Part shown: piece by piece, positions 11,846 through 23,384 of the stretch
Layout: each line of letters begins with the position of its first letter
Numbering within the stretch: position 1 is the first letter of the stretch
Source of the DNA: Diphasiastrum complanatum
Taxonomy: Eukaryota > Streptophyta > Lycopodiopsida > Lycopodiales > Lycopodiaceae
Length of the DNA: 64,000 nt
NCBI GenBank assembly: GCA_029204225.1
Contig: CM055100.1
Location: 60,900,560 to 60,964,559, forward strand
Direction: 5' to 3'
Notes under the pieces: model-generated
The model's input: only the letters and a program-made list of their open reading frames with translations
Told to the model about the DNA's origin: nothing
Database searches by the model: none
Program-made: the position numbers and the translations under genes

Positions 11846-12217
11846 AGGATGGACACATTCAAGCCTAGCTCTTACATATGTGCTCTCTTTACAAGTTTTC
11901 ATAGATCTTGTGATCTCATAGTATGAAACTAATGATATCTCATGTTGTAGCTTCATTATACTACTCCGGCCTCGTCAGAATATTACTTGGTTCTTTCCTG
12001 AACCGACTACTCAATATTGAAAGGTATGTAACCAACTCGATCTCTGCATTGTAAGTTAACTAACATAGTCAAAAGATGTCTGGTAAAGTGCTTTCTACAT
12101 AACTTTTCGAAGCAATACGCTCACTCCACGGTTTCTTGGCTTTGTTATGATCTAAAAGAGTAAGAACTCAGTCACTTAAAAACTACTATGGCTATCTCTC
12201 AAGAAACTACGTCTACA

Positions 12218-12268
12218 ACTATTCAGGTACACTTTCTGAGTTCAAATATACTCTTCACAATTTCGGTA
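12218..12268 (+). repeat. 51-bp direct repeat, left copy
   Basis: AACTATTCAGGTACACTTTC and the following bases to 12268 recur at 16367-16417 with two or three mismatches. The two copies bracket element K1. Confidence 0.8.
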
Positions 12269-12494
12269 TGGTAGTTTTGGTTCCATAAAGGCTATGATAT
12301 ACCTTCAAACTACATAGATTCACTTTTTCTTTCCATTTTTCTTTTCGTTTTTCTTTCCGCTTTTCTACTTCCCTTGTTCAAAAGTAAGTAACAACATAAG
12401 ACCACACTCAAATCAAACTAAAATACCTTGAAATAAGAATTGGTCACTAAAAGTAACAGTAAGGACTCCAGTGTTATGATTCCTTGGGTGGAAT

Positions 12495-12942
12495 ATGCAC
12501 CAAACTTGTGAAGGCTTTCTCATTTCAGCATGGAGTTGATACAATTCACAAAAAGCTCCTCTACTCAAAGAGGGAGTCTTTTAAATAAGCAAGAGAGCTC
12601 CTTAGGTGACATCCTAGTGGAATTTCCACATTTCGCAAATTACAAGTGGAATAATGCTCTCCACTAGAGATCACCATCAAATGGTGGCTCACTCTACTTT
12701 CTTTAAGAGGGGTCTACTTGCATTTATTACATTTGCGTAGAAATACTTACATGGTCACTCCATCTTCCGGGATTCACCACGAGGCTTACACAGTTCTTGC
12801 TTGCCATTCCTAACTAGCATTTCTCGGCTCTCAGTCTTCGTTGGTCTCGTCTTCTCAGAGACCTCCTCGGTCTAAGGTGAGAGGTGCTCTTGAGTTGCTC
12901 TGTCCGAGTATCTTGGGGATTCGTCAGAATCAGCCAACATCA
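12495..12942 (-). repeat. 3' LTR of K1 (truncated)
   Basis: Starts TGATGTTGGCTGATTC right after a polypurine tract and matches 30239-30688 (same strand) and 41174-41600 (opposite strand). The downstream third is missing. Confidence 0.75.
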
Positions 12943-12959
12943 TCCCACCCCTAATGTGT

Positions 12960-14330
12960 TGCAGGACCCAGTACAACTCATATTGGACGATGTCGCTCCG
13001 CTTTGCACTCGTATTTTTTATTGTCACTTGGAAAAGCATAGATCCTCGTTCGCTTACATAAAACTAAGTGCTTATTGTTGCCAGTCTTTATCACAAAAAT
13101 GTTTTTCACAAATTGCCGCAGTTTAACCAGAATGTCTTATTGTTGCAATTGGTTGACATTCTCAAAATTGGAGAGCTCTCAACAGCTTCACAACTTGCAT
13201 GCTCGAGTGCTTTCCATGTGTCTCTTTGTTTTGTCACTTATATCTGCCATTGATGGTTTCATCTTTGGTTTCTTGGCAGATTCTATCTTCTGGGAGGTCT
13301 GTATCCTCCATTTGCCTCTGGGTGTTTCCGTGGTTATTTTCTCAGTTGAAGTTCCAGTCTCAAGGAAAAACTTTGATCTGCAGGTTGCACAAACTCAGTC
13401 TCAAGGGAATGGATCCATCAAAAAATGGTGGTAGAAACAGTTTTGGATGGATGGTTTGGTAACGGTAAGGAAACATGATGAAGGCTTAATGGTAGGTTGA
13501 AGGAACTGATAGTTTTACAGTTGCAACCCTGGACCCTTGCAATGTTGAGCTTTGACCACCACTTGCTGGGTGAGGAGCTTGCTTTATTTGCAGGTTCACG
13601 GTTGTCTTCATCTTTCTTTTTATGCAGCTCTTCCTTTTGATCCATTACTTTTGGATCTCTTTGGGCTTCGTAGGAGAGGATTCAACTATCATTGCTCCAA
13701 AGAGTTTCTTTTGATCAAAATTGATCTGACTCATCTGTTGCTTAAGTTTTTATCCTTTCCTCCTCAACTTTTTGGATCTTTCTCTTTATTTCTTCTAGCT
13801 ACTTTGCTTGCTGTTGTAGGTCTTTTTCGGTTGAACAACCAATATAGGTGGTAGTTGGTCTCCGCAAGACACTTGCAATGATCTATCAGCTGCTTCGGTA
13901 AGACTATCAAAAACTGGGAATTTCTCAGAAGAACAGTAAACTGATGATAAACAAACAGATGATAGACATGAGAATGGGCGCAAAAGTATGGCAAGAGGTT
14001 GGTTGAAGAAGGAGACTGATTTTTCAATGCTTGTGTTTCCCTTTCTGAAGGATCCTTGTCGTGACCGGAATACTTCTTCTGATTAATTCGTTTCAGATCG
14101 CCCATCTATCTTCTTTAGCCTTGTCTTTTTCATATTTGACTTGTGTCCTTGGCTGTTGATCTAGCTGATGTTGTTGTTGGCAGCGTAACTGCTCCAGTGG
14201 ATCCAAGCAGATCCACTCTCTCCCCCCTTCAAAATCTGTTGGTGGGGATGTTGTTGTTGGTAACTGTTCATGCTCAAGATTGGATCGGCGTGTGAAACAC
14301 GTAGTTGAAACTCGTTGAACATGCAACTGG
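12960..14330 (-). pseudogene. Decayed unknown reading frame of K1, coiled-coil-like
   Basis: Coding-like pieces run down the minus strand in changing frames. First is a Gln-rich stretch (MNSYQQQHPHQQILKGG in K2), then KKYSGHDKDPSERETQALK, then a Gln/Glu/Lys-rich stretch of coiled-coil character (DLQQQAKQLEEIKRKI in K2) with the frame 13418-13645 (MDQKEELHKKKDEDN), then KRTRIYAFPSDNKKYE near 12995-13045. The same pieces occur in K2 at 30710-32070. No known domain is recognised. It occupies the place where pol would lie. Plus-strand frames here, such as 13075-13434, are probably shadows. Confidence 0.45.
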
Positions 14331-15018
14331 ACTAAAGATTGAACAATTTTAACTAAATTTGTTTTGATCTTGCTGCACTTGACTCAAAAAATAATATGGC
14401 AATGAGATGCAGGAATCAAGTCTAATTTGACATGTATTTCTCATATTTATCAAAAATTCTAAACTACTATACAAGGTATTCTGAAGATGGATATGTATTT
14501 GTGAGATGCTCTATAGAAGACTCTCGTGTAATAGTAATTTCTCATGCAAAAATCAATCACACACTAGGAATGAAGAGCAACAAGGAAATAAACAAATTGA
14601 ACAGAGACTGAGAACTGTAGTGCACTTGTCTAACAAAGCTTGCATTCATCAACATTGATAATGTACCTTGATAGTTGCAATATTTCAGTTGTTTTGTAGA
14701 GTAATGTGACTTACTCTGACATGCCCTTCTCAAAACAAGACAGGATGGGTGACGCTAAAATCTACCATCATTGATAGTAGATGAAGTAAAATATAGTTTG
14801 AGATGCAGGTATGGTTGAGGGGAAAAAAATTGTCAATTCTTTGTGGAGATTGCTCTTGGTTGGACATTGTAGCAGATGACGGAATATTGGTTTCACTTTA
14901 TTTCAACAAGGACTCATTTCATATTGTCTTTTTTTCATTATGGAACTGGTGTATTGTGCGGTATTGTAGAAGTTTGCTAGAAATTTCTCGAGTGAGCAGC
15001 AGGTTGAGCGGTTGGGTG

Positions 15019-16100
15019 TTATGATGCTCGTGTGGTAGTCGTGAGGATCTTATCGGGATTCATATCTGACGTGATGGGCAGGTAGGATCGTAGTTGGTTG
15101 TTTCGGACTGTCTTTGAAACTGTGTTTTCTGATACAGTTGGGACACTCAGCATGGTACTTGTTCTTGACTGGACAATAAACCATGAAGTGGCCGGTTTCA
15201 CCATAGATGAAACATCTGCTGTGCAATGGCCCTTGTATAACTGCATAGCCATCTTGTATGGCTAGTGGTTCTGGACTTTCTGGTGGGTATTCATGATAAG
15301 TCAAAGAATGTCCAGATGGTGACAGTTGTTCTTCATATTATTGGACTGTATGTGCTTGGATAGGTCGATATGAAGGACAAGCATTAGCAGGATGCGTAGC
15401 CGGCAGTGTGGGCACCATATTGGATTTCGTCTATAAGGTATCTGTGCAGGGTTTGACTAACCAGGCATATTGCTTCGGATAGACTTCAGGTTAGCTTGAA
15501 ACTCATTGGTGAGTTTCTCCATCTGTAGTTGGTGTTGTTTATTAAACAACTCCAATTGGGATTTCTAAAACTGATCTTGGGTATCCTCGATCAGCTTCGA
15601 CTCATGGAGAGTAGCACGTGGTGCTCTTCTTTCCCTAGATTCGTCAACATCTAATCCTTCGTCTTCTTCCTTTATGGCATGAGACATAGCTAGCTTTAGG
15701 CTCATATATTCATCATTGGATTTAAACTCGCGTCTAATCCATCTTGGAAGGCCAACTAAAAACCAGATGATGAGCATCTGTTCGGAGGCCTGTTCTTGTA
15801 CTTGACTTTTGAGGTGTTTGAAACACTCGATATAGTCTCGTACACGTTCATCTTTTGCCATTTTGATATTACTCAATTTGACAAAAGGGCTTTCGATCAA
15901 GCGAAAGGGCTTAAAACACTTGATAAAGGACTCTTTCAAAATTGACCAGTCTGTCTTTTCGTCACGATCAAGGTTGAAAAACCAATCACATGCTTTAGCG
16001 ATCATGGTCATCAAAAACAGCTGGACCATAGCATCGGGAGATGTTTTGCCATACACATCACATGCATTCTCAAAGATTTACAAAAATCTTTGAGGGTCTG
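15019..16100 (-). pseudogene. Gypsy Gag of K1
   Basis: The frame 15565-16056 carries the retrotransposon Gag domain (MTMIAKACDWFFNLDRDEK; ESPFVKLSNIKMAKDERV; IWFLVGLPRWIRREFKS). After a break, 15050-15304 holds a zinc knuckle with its second Cys changed to Tyr (CFIYGETGHFMVYC) and a second Cys cluster (CPNCIRKHSF). Gypsy E has nearly the same sequence, so the family link is firm. Stops and a frameshift between the halves make it non-functional. Confidence 0.8.
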
Positions 16101-16235
16101 AACTACCGTCAAACTTTGGTAGATCTAGCTTGGGTGTACGTCTTTCAAAATGAGCTCCGTGGGTAGCAGGAACTCCATTAGGATTGGTTATGACCTGTGA
16201 GGGCTCAGCACCAGAAAAATGGACTCGTGCTCACA

Positions 16236-16366
16236 TTTGAGAGAGTGTGTGTCGGTTGAGATTCAACAGAATTCGTCAGTTGAGATTGGACACGAGCTCT
16301 CCAATTGAGATTTCAACACAAGGGGGGGCTCCAATTGAGATGTGATCGTGAGGGGACGGGTGGAGC
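16236..16366 (-). repeat. Short degenerate GGTTGAGAT repeats upstream of K1 gag
   Basis: Three or four copies of GGTTGAGATT or CAATTGAGAT occur here, related to the 25-bp minisatellite at 34798-35455. They sit at the matching place upstream of Gag, so they are probably the remnant of that array. Confidence 0.5.
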
Positions 16367-16417
16367 ACTATTCAGGTACACTTTCCGAGTTTAAATATAC
16401 TCTTCACAATTTCGGTA
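16367..16417 (+). repeat. 51-bp direct repeat, right copy
   Basis: Matches 12218-12268 with two or three differences. It lies just outside the 5' side of K1. Confidence 0.8.
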
Positions 16418-17147
16418 AGTATGTTTAACATTTTGAAACACATTTTCAATTTCTACATTCCTCTCTTATGTATATGTATTTTAATGTTCTGATTTAGTTA
16501 CCTATTTATATTTATGCATTTACATACATTTGTATGTACTTGTTTGTGTCCTCATGCATGTATAACACACAATTGTAATTTTCTAATATAAATGGTTATA
16601 ATATGACTTCAAACTTATCTGCATTTAGCTTCATAAGAGAGATCATATTATTAAATTTAAAATAATTTTGATATGTAAAAATTATTTCTATATCTTGTTA
16701 TATATTCTCACCAGTTTTGACTTGGTTGGATGCAATGAAATGATGCTGGAGGTTTTTTGAAAGCTGGCATCCAATTTGAATAATTTAGATCAAATCAACA
16801 AAAAAAAAATATTATGCCATTTTTACAAATACAAAAGTTAAAAAAAAATTTCAAATAAATACCAAATTCTATAGCTTCTATCATCAAAGCTCTTACCATA
16901 TGAAATTTGACTTCCACAATCGATGCTTATTCGCTTTTGTCTTTTTTTGTAGGATGACGAATAGTGGCAAGGACAACAAAATCCCTACATTGATAATTTG
17001 TTATAAAATCAATGTAATTAAATAAATGTATCTTAAGAAAATTGAAAACTATTCTTTCTGAACTCTCATACATCAAATATGCATATGTCATAATAACATT
17101 GAGATCAAACATACCACAAACATAGAAATGCACTAAAGAGAGAGAAA
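16418..17147. other. AT-rich, no gene
   Basis: Very AT-rich DNA with A and T runs. No domain, LTR end or RNA gene is recognised. Confidence 0.5.
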
Positions 17148-17162
17148 GTGTGTGTGTGTGTC

Positions 17163-17249
<87 letters not shown>

Positions 17250-17256
17250 TGTGTAT
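17148..17256. repeat. (GT)n(TA)n(GA)n compound microsatellite
   Basis: A GT run, about 45 bp of TA and about 38 bp of GA. It interrupts the copia J integrase frame, giving a meaningless Leu/Ser and Tyr/Ile tail in translation. Confidence 0.95.
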
Positions 17257-18425
17257 GAAGTTCTGACTCTTTAGAAGATAAAACCAACAATATCTACTAC
17301 AGTCATCAATGCAAGTCACAAACATCTTCTCCTCCATTACTCAAAGCACTAGTACAATGCACATCCAAATGTACTAAATGAAATTGCATCTTAGAGCTAG
17401 ATCTAGAATAAGACAGCCTATGTGACTTTGACATTGAATAAAGCTCACCAACTTGCTTCTTAGAAACAACATATCCATCAAGTTTGTAGAGCTCACCTTG
17501 TCTCTTGTCGTTGGCAATCAAGACTTCGTTCCTTTTGATCAAGCAAGAATCACGAACAAATTCCACTTTAAGCCTTTTGTCAAAACCATTTGACGTGATG
17601 GAGTGAACAAGACATTCTTCAAATTCACATTCCTATTAGTAGAGAGAAAAATAGGAATTGTGCCAATCCCTTTGATTGTTGCACACTCACCATCATTGGC
17701 TGTGTAGATCACCTTCATATGCCATCAACGATGAGTAATACTCCTTATAAAAGGCCATATGTGAGCTAGCTCCACTATCAAAAGGATCAATATCTCCATG
17801 ATTAGCCAATAAGCAAGAAGACATAACAAAGGAATCATTTGAATTTTGTTCAGAGTTGGATTGCTTTGCTTCTCACTTTGATCTCTTTTCTTCTTGAAGC
17901 AATCACTAGCAAAATGTGCTTTGAATAGAATCATTTTAGCTTTGATTCTATCACCTTGATCTTGCCTTTTAAACCATTTGCTTTTGCCCTTGCCTCTTGA
18001 GAACATAGGTTTCTCCTTTCCAACTTGAGATGTAGAAGATAATCCTCCTCTTGCTTAGAGTCTAAACTCTTTAGCCACAAGACCTCTTGCAAGTCCTCCA
18101 TAGTTGGCAATGTTTTTTGAATAGCAAAACTTTGCAACAAGTTAGGATGTTCATCCAATAAGCCATTAAGAACTACTTGCACAAGTTCAACATCCTTAAT
18201 GCTTTCTCCAATACATGCCAATTCATCATTCAAAGCTTTAACTTTCAAAACAAAAGCATGAGCATTTTCATCCTTCTTTTGAAGATTTTGAAAGATTTGT
18301 CTCCTAAGGATTAGAATTCTTGATGTAGACTTGGATTCATAAACCTTCTTCAAGGTTTCCCAAGCCTCACTAGATGTAGTGCACTTACCAACTTCCTTGA
18401 GAAGTTCATTAGTCACATTCATCTT
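17257..18425 (-). pseudogene. Copia J gag-protease-integrase start
   Basis: The minus-strand frame ending at 17931 is a copia Gag (KMNVTNELLKEVGKCTT; RILILRRQIFQNLQKKDENA; DVELVQVVLNGLLDEHPNLL). The zinc knuckle keeps only its second half (HFASDC, about 17905). A shifted frame gives the protease site DSGASSHM (about 17770). The pre-integrase region lies at 17306-17566 and the first integrase aspartates follow (FVTCIDDCSRYCWFYLLK, about 17320-17270). A microsatellite ends the gene there. The Gag N-terminus is replaced at 18425 by the 25-bp minisatellite. Confidence 0.8.
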
Positions 18426-18645
18426 TAAATTGACAGAACCGCTTCGGTCAAGATTTGACATAACTGCTTCGGTCGAGATCTGAAGGAACTACTTCGGTCG
18501 AGATTTGACAGAACCGCTTCGGTCGAGATCTGAAGGAAGGCTCCGGTCGAGATCTGAAGGAACTGCGTCGGTCGAGATTTGACAGAACTGCTTCGGTCGA
18601 GATCTGACAGAGGCACTTCGGTTGAGATTTGAGAAAAATCTCATG
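18426..18645. repeat. 25-bp minisatellite, array 1
   Basis: About eight units of CGGTCGAGATCTGA plus some 11 variable bases, period near 25 bp. Open frames through it repeat Ser-Arg-Pro-Lys and Ile-Ser-Thr-Glu blocks and are artefacts. The same unit forms arrays at 34798-35455 and, inverted, at 40848-41068. Confidence 0.85.
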
Positions 18646-19021
18646 ATGCATAAATGGATCTGTTTGATGCAAGTGAAGAACTTCAAGGAAAATAGGACTG
18701 TAGCTCAGAGTAGAAGTTCTTATAAAAGAGGTGTATCTCCAGGAATGTTGGTTGCCCTGAGATACCAGTGAGAAAGAAATGAGGTGGCCGAAGTGTGAGA
18801 ATGATTTCCTAAGGTGTAGTCTATCAGTTGTCGATCTAGAACACCCATGACCCATGAGTATGAACAGAAGAAAAAAAAGAAAAAAATGCATAGAATGTAC
18901 ATAAGTAATGATATGAAGTATAAACAAGGAACGAGGTGAACAATAGACGAGATGTACAAGGAAAGGAATAAAATACTATTAAAAACCCTTTTTGGTTTTT
19001 TTTTTTTCAAGAGAAAATATC
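18646..19021 (-). other. 3' non-coding end of gypsy E with polypurine-like tract
   Basis: Directly downstream of the E integrase the minus strand has a run of 13 A followed by CCAAAAAGGG (about 18984-19006), a plausible polypurine tract. The sequence beyond it down to the minisatellite would be a truncated 3' LTR, but no second copy upstream of E confirms this. Confidence 0.4.
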
Positions 19022-20215
19022 CTAAATTGGATCAACAAAGAACAACTCTTTGTAGTACCGCCGTAGACGACCATTGTTTACGAAAGTGTCTAGGAGTGTC
19101 CCGTCAAGTGTTTGTAACTGGACTGCACTAGTAGGAAATATTTTGTTAATAACGTATGGCCCTTCACTTCTGAATTTCAACTTGCCGGGGTGCTTCTTTG
19201 ATGTATAAAGAAGTACCTGGTCACCTAAATGTAGATCTTTATTGCGCAGGTGATGGTCATGCCAGACTTTTTGGTGTCGTTTGTTGACTAGTTGTGCGTG
19301 ATAAGATATTAGTCTTGTCTCGCATAACTGGGCTAACGTAAATAGCCTGGTTTTGACTTGTTGTTCGATTGAAGTTTTTTCACAGAGATCTGTTGAAAAA
19401 GCCTCCGTAACTCTTAGCGAAGGTACTAAGAATTCTATGGGCATTACCGCTTCTTGACCATATACTAAGTGGAAAGGGGTTACCCACCCAATGGCTTTCT
19501 TCGGGGTGGTGCGGTAAGCCCAAATAGCTGAGAAAAGTTTTGTTTCCCAGTCAGAGCGATTGGTTTCAACTATCTTGATTAGAATTTTACAGATCGTCTT
19601 GTTAGTTGATTCAGCTTGGCCATTACACCTAGGATAGTATGGTGTACTTTTTCTGTAAACGACAAGGTAATGACGTAGGAGATTATCAACGACAGCATTT
19701 AAAAAATGCGTGTCTCGATCACTAACAAGCTCAATGGGACAACCAAAACGGGTAATAATGTTTTCGTAAAGAAAACGTGCAACTGTTTTTGCATTGGCAT
19801 CCTTCATTGCTCGGGCCTCTACCCACTTAGTGGCTTAATCTATGGCTATGAGGATGTATCGAGCTTGGGTATGTTTTGCTGCTGGACTGATGGGTCCAAC
19901 AAAGTCAGTCCCCCACTTATGGAAGGCTTCGTCTTCTATAATGGGAGTCAATGGTGTGAAGTCTGCTTTGGTATTTTTCTTTGCTCTTTGACAGACATCA
20001 CATGCTTTAATGACAACAAACGTGTCTTTATACAAAGATGGCCACCACAATCCTGCTCAAAGGATAATCTTTGTTGTGGCTTCAGCAGAAAAGTGGCCAC
20101 CTCCAATGCCCTCATGAGCTTGAGATATTATCGATCATATTTCAGATTCATAAGCACATCGTCGAATAATGTCGTCAACGCACCTTTTGTAAAGTTGTCC
20201 CGCAATTAATTGAAA
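19022..20215 (-). pseudogene. Gypsy E integrase
   Basis: The N-terminal HHCC finger is seen as HEGIGGGHF (about 20100) and CDVCQRAKK (about 19985). The core follows with FHKWGTDFVGP (about 19905), the first acidic site, ILIAID (about 19840), LVSDRDTHFLN (about 19725) and the glutamate region NGQAESTNK (about 19620). The C-terminal part carries WHDHHLRNKDLHLGDQVLLY and a GPYVINKIF motif. Three in-frame stops break it: TAA after ILIAID, TGA before AGLWW and TGA after ESEI. The last 261 codons (19022-19807) are intact. Confidence 0.9.
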
Positions 20216-20269
20216 GGGCGCTGCTTTTATTGAAAAAAAAAAATTCATTGTACTTAGGCCTTCTTTTAG

Positions 20270-22073
20270 TCAGCCTGTTGTGAGGAACTGAGTGATCTCC
20301 TCAGCCTGTAGAGGTGTGGCATCGATCTGCAAAAGGCATGCATCAGGAAGATCATCGTTGACTGGTGCAGTTGCTTTTTCAGCACTTGGTAGTCTAGAAA
20401 GGTGATCCGCCATGAAATGTTGGGACCCTTTCCGAACGACTATACGGAAGTTAAATTCCTCCAAAATTAGTAGCCATCGAGCTATTCGTCTCGTCTTACA
20501 GGATTTATTAACGATATATAGGAGTGCTTGATGGTCTGTGTAGAAAGCAAAGGTCTGGCCTAATAAAAAATGTCGTAGTTGTTGTACCGCATAGACCATT
20601 GCCAATGCTTCTCTCTCGGTAGTGGTATAGTTTACTTCAGTAGGTATCAGTTGTCTGCTTAAGAAACATATGGGAAAGTCCTTGCCATACTCGTCTGGTT
20701 GTGCAAGAAGACCCCCAATGGCATACTTACTTTCGTCAGTATGCACATGGAATTCTTTCGTGTAATCTGGAGCGGTGTATGGGAGCCGTTGTGAGTGCTG
20801 TCTTCAACTCCTCAAAGGCCTTAATTCATTCTTCGGTCAAGCGAGGATCTACCACAACTAATTAAACGAGATGTGTCTTGTCGGCATAGTCGATTATAAA
20901 GATGCGATAATAGTTGGTATGACCGAGGAAGACATATACTTCCTTCACTATTGCAGGTAGGGGCATGTCCACGATAATCTTGATTTTTGACAGGTTGGTA
21001 GAAATACCGTCCTTTGATATTATATGCCCGAATACAACCCCGTGGGTGACCCATATTTGGCATTTATCAGTTTAGTGAGATGCCAAACCTATGACATCGA
21101 ATGAAGATTTTCTCCAAGACATCTAGGTGCGTAGCAGCGGAAGAATGTACACCTAGATCGTCGAGATAAATCTCCACGACCTGATGTAACAGATCTTGAA
21201 AGGCTAGTTGCATGACCCGTTGGATGTTGAGGGGGCATTACATAAGCCAAAAGGCATAACGTTATAAGCATAAACGCCGTTCTCTGTGGCAAAAGCCATT
21301 TTATGTTTCTCTTCAGGGGCTATTTGAACAAGGAAATAGTTGTTGAACCCATCCAAGAAGTTGAAAGCTTCAGCTCCTGCCATTTCCTCTAATATTTGGG
21401 GCAAGGGAAAATGGTCTTTCTTCATAACCGCATTAAGGTTCTTGAGGTCAACACAGATACAAAGCTTGTCGTTTTTCTTGGGTACAACCACAATGGGTGA
21501 TACCCAATCAGTATGTTGGACTTCATAAATGAAGCCAGCATCTAGCAATTTATTAATATCTTCATCGATCCTCTCATGATAGACTGGGTTACTGCGGTAA
21601 GGTTTAGCCCTAACGGACTTAGCATTGTCTTCTAGAGGAATCCAATGTACTACTATTTCAGGGGGGATTCCTTTCATCTCGGTATAATTCCATGCAAATA
21701 CATCCCTGTGTTTGCGTAATAAGGTCTCTAGATCAGATAGTTGGGTTGATGACAAATGTGCACCAACATGAACTATTCGATCTATGTCCTTGTCAGGAAC
21801 TTGAAGGTTTAGTAGAATTGTCTTAGCGGGTCCTTCAAAAGAATTGGAACTTGGTGTAGGTTCCCGATGTGGCTGCGGTAACTGGATAACAACGTCATCC
21901 AGTGTAAAGTCTTTGAACTTCTGTGGAAGATCGAAAGGTGGGTCCACAAAATGTTTTGGGACTTTAGGAATCATTTGAGATGATTCTTTATCAGACGTGG
22001 AAGCTTTGTTGAAGTGTTTGTTGTTTGTCCCCTCTGACAAGGGCTTGATTGGATGTTTAAGCTTTGCACGCAT
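20270..22073 (-). pseudogene. Gypsy E reverse transcriptase and RNase H
   Basis: The RT part (21204-22073) shows FAWNYTEMKGIPPEIVVH, AKPYRSNP, WVSPIVVVPKKNDK, FNFLDGFNNYFLVQI and MPFGLCNAPST. Continuing in another frame, IYLDDLGVHS covers the catalytic site, with YLDD in place of the usual YIDD or YVDD. The connection region (FLGHTNYYRIF, about 20920) leads to RNase H (20270-20746): HTDESKYAIGGLLAQ, TTEREALAMVYAVQQLRHFLLG and YTDHQALLYI. A frameshift after NAPST and stops near 20870 and 20825 disable it. The frame is joined to the protease part upstream through a single TAG at 22074-22076. Confidence 0.9.
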
Positions 22074-23264
22074 CTATTTTTGTCGCTCGATTAATTTTGT
22101 ATCAATAATGTTATTTTTTTGTAACCGACATTTTTTTGGTTTTTGAATGGGTGGTGTTGTGGCCTCACTTACCATATCATGGTCGATTGTATCCCAGACT
22201 TCATTGGGATACACGTCCCAAGTATATACTTTGGTTTTGGGCCTATATGCTTGTGTGTTTGGTACTTTGGATGTTAGTTGGACATGAGCCAACGGTCCTG
22301 GTGACTTGATCTCCTTAGGAATGACTTTGGACGGATAACGTTGAGCATCTAGGGAGAGGAGTACATGATCATCTGTCATTTTGACATCATTCATGGAAAT
22401 AATACCTTCTTCCGAAACATGGGCAGTAGAGACACTAGGTTCTCCTGGGCACCAAGCTATAGGAATGGGGTCTATCATCATAAGGGGGATGATGGGTGTG
22501 TCAATGTCCGTAGAAGATGGAAGAATATCCACATCTTCTGCAGTCGTTTCGATACGACATCGATTGGAATCCGCATAGTCCACGGTAGCTAGTGCATGAC
22601 CCCAATTGATTATGTCTATGGTTCATGTATAGTGGCCTTTTGGTTGGATCAAGACACTATCTGATTCGTCATATGTTGTAGATGACCAATCATCGTATAC
22701 CTTGGCGGGCTTGACATGGCCATTTGAGTCAACCGTGACTCGTTTATCATGGTTGCCAAAGGTAATTTTGTTGTTCTTCCAGTCTTGGACAACACCTGCC
22801 ATCTGGAGCGAGGGTGTACCAAGAAGGAGTTTATACGTATTGGCTTCTTCTGGTAGGTCTAAGATGTCACAATCGATAATAAACTTGACACCTGCTATTT
22901 GAACTTTTATATTTGATAAATGACCAGCAGGGTCGGTAACTCGTTGATCAGCCATACGGAGTTTATAGCGTGGTTGATCGAGGGTATTGAAGCCCTATGA
23001 CTTTGCCAATGACAAAGCCATTATATTGACGTCTGATCCGCTATTGAGGATAACAAATACTGTGGGATAATCTCTATAGGACAAGGGTAGTGTGATGTTA
23101 TTCCCCTTAGCAACACCTATATTCATCAGATTCATAGGAATCTGAGGAATTTCAAGAATCGCTTCTGGTTTTCGCTGTTCATCAGGAATAGGAGACAGCT
23201 GAAAACTACGATGGATATAATGTTGAAGTCTGATGAGGGATTTGATAGCACTATGGAATGGCAT
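22074..23264 (-). pseudogene. Gypsy E protease and linker to RT
   Basis: The aspartic protease lies near 23050, where the active site reads VILNSGSDVNIM. Retropepsins have Asp-Ser/Thr-Gly here, so the catalytic Asp is Asn. The second part (LLLGTPSLQMAG, about 22810) and a linker of about 180 residues follow. Stops at 22995 (TAG) and 22623 (TGA) are in the same frame as the flanking coding sequence and fit CAG to TAG and CGA to TGA. The linker (22074-22583) has no recognised domain. Confidence 0.8.
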
Positions 23265-23384
23265 TGTGAGTTGAGCCTGCAGGAGGTCAGAAAATACTTC
23301 AAGTCCCTAGAAGAATTGCTCCTTTTCGGGGATATGAGCTGATAACGGACTGTCCGTATGTTTTTCCTCTCGCAAAAATTCATC

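Larger units (their letters stand above)
12495..16235 (-). mobile_element. Element K1, gypsy-related, no polymerase
   Basis: On the minus strand the order is gypsy Gag with zinc knuckle (16.1-15.0 kb), a non-coding spacer, a decayed unknown reading frame (14.33-12.96 kb), a polypurine tract (ATTAGGGGTGGGA, 12943-12955) and an LTR starting TGATGTTGG at 12942. The LTR is cut at 12495. A second copy with the same junctions lies at 29995-33900. Protease, RT, RNase H and integrase are absent from both. The Gag is close to that of gypsy E, but the 3' LTR does not resemble the sequence beyond E, so K may be a chimera or an old nested insertion. Confidence 0.6.

Noticed and set aside
13075-13434. Plus-strand frame with hydrophobic stretch, conserved in K2
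   Set aside because: Conservation is explained by the duplicated K unit, and coding-like sequence is on the minus strand; it has no independent support as a membrane protein.
18448-18927. Open frames through the 25-bp repeat (Ser/Arg/Leu-rich proteins)
   Set aside because: They exist in several frames only because the 25-bp repeat lacks stops; no conserved protein.
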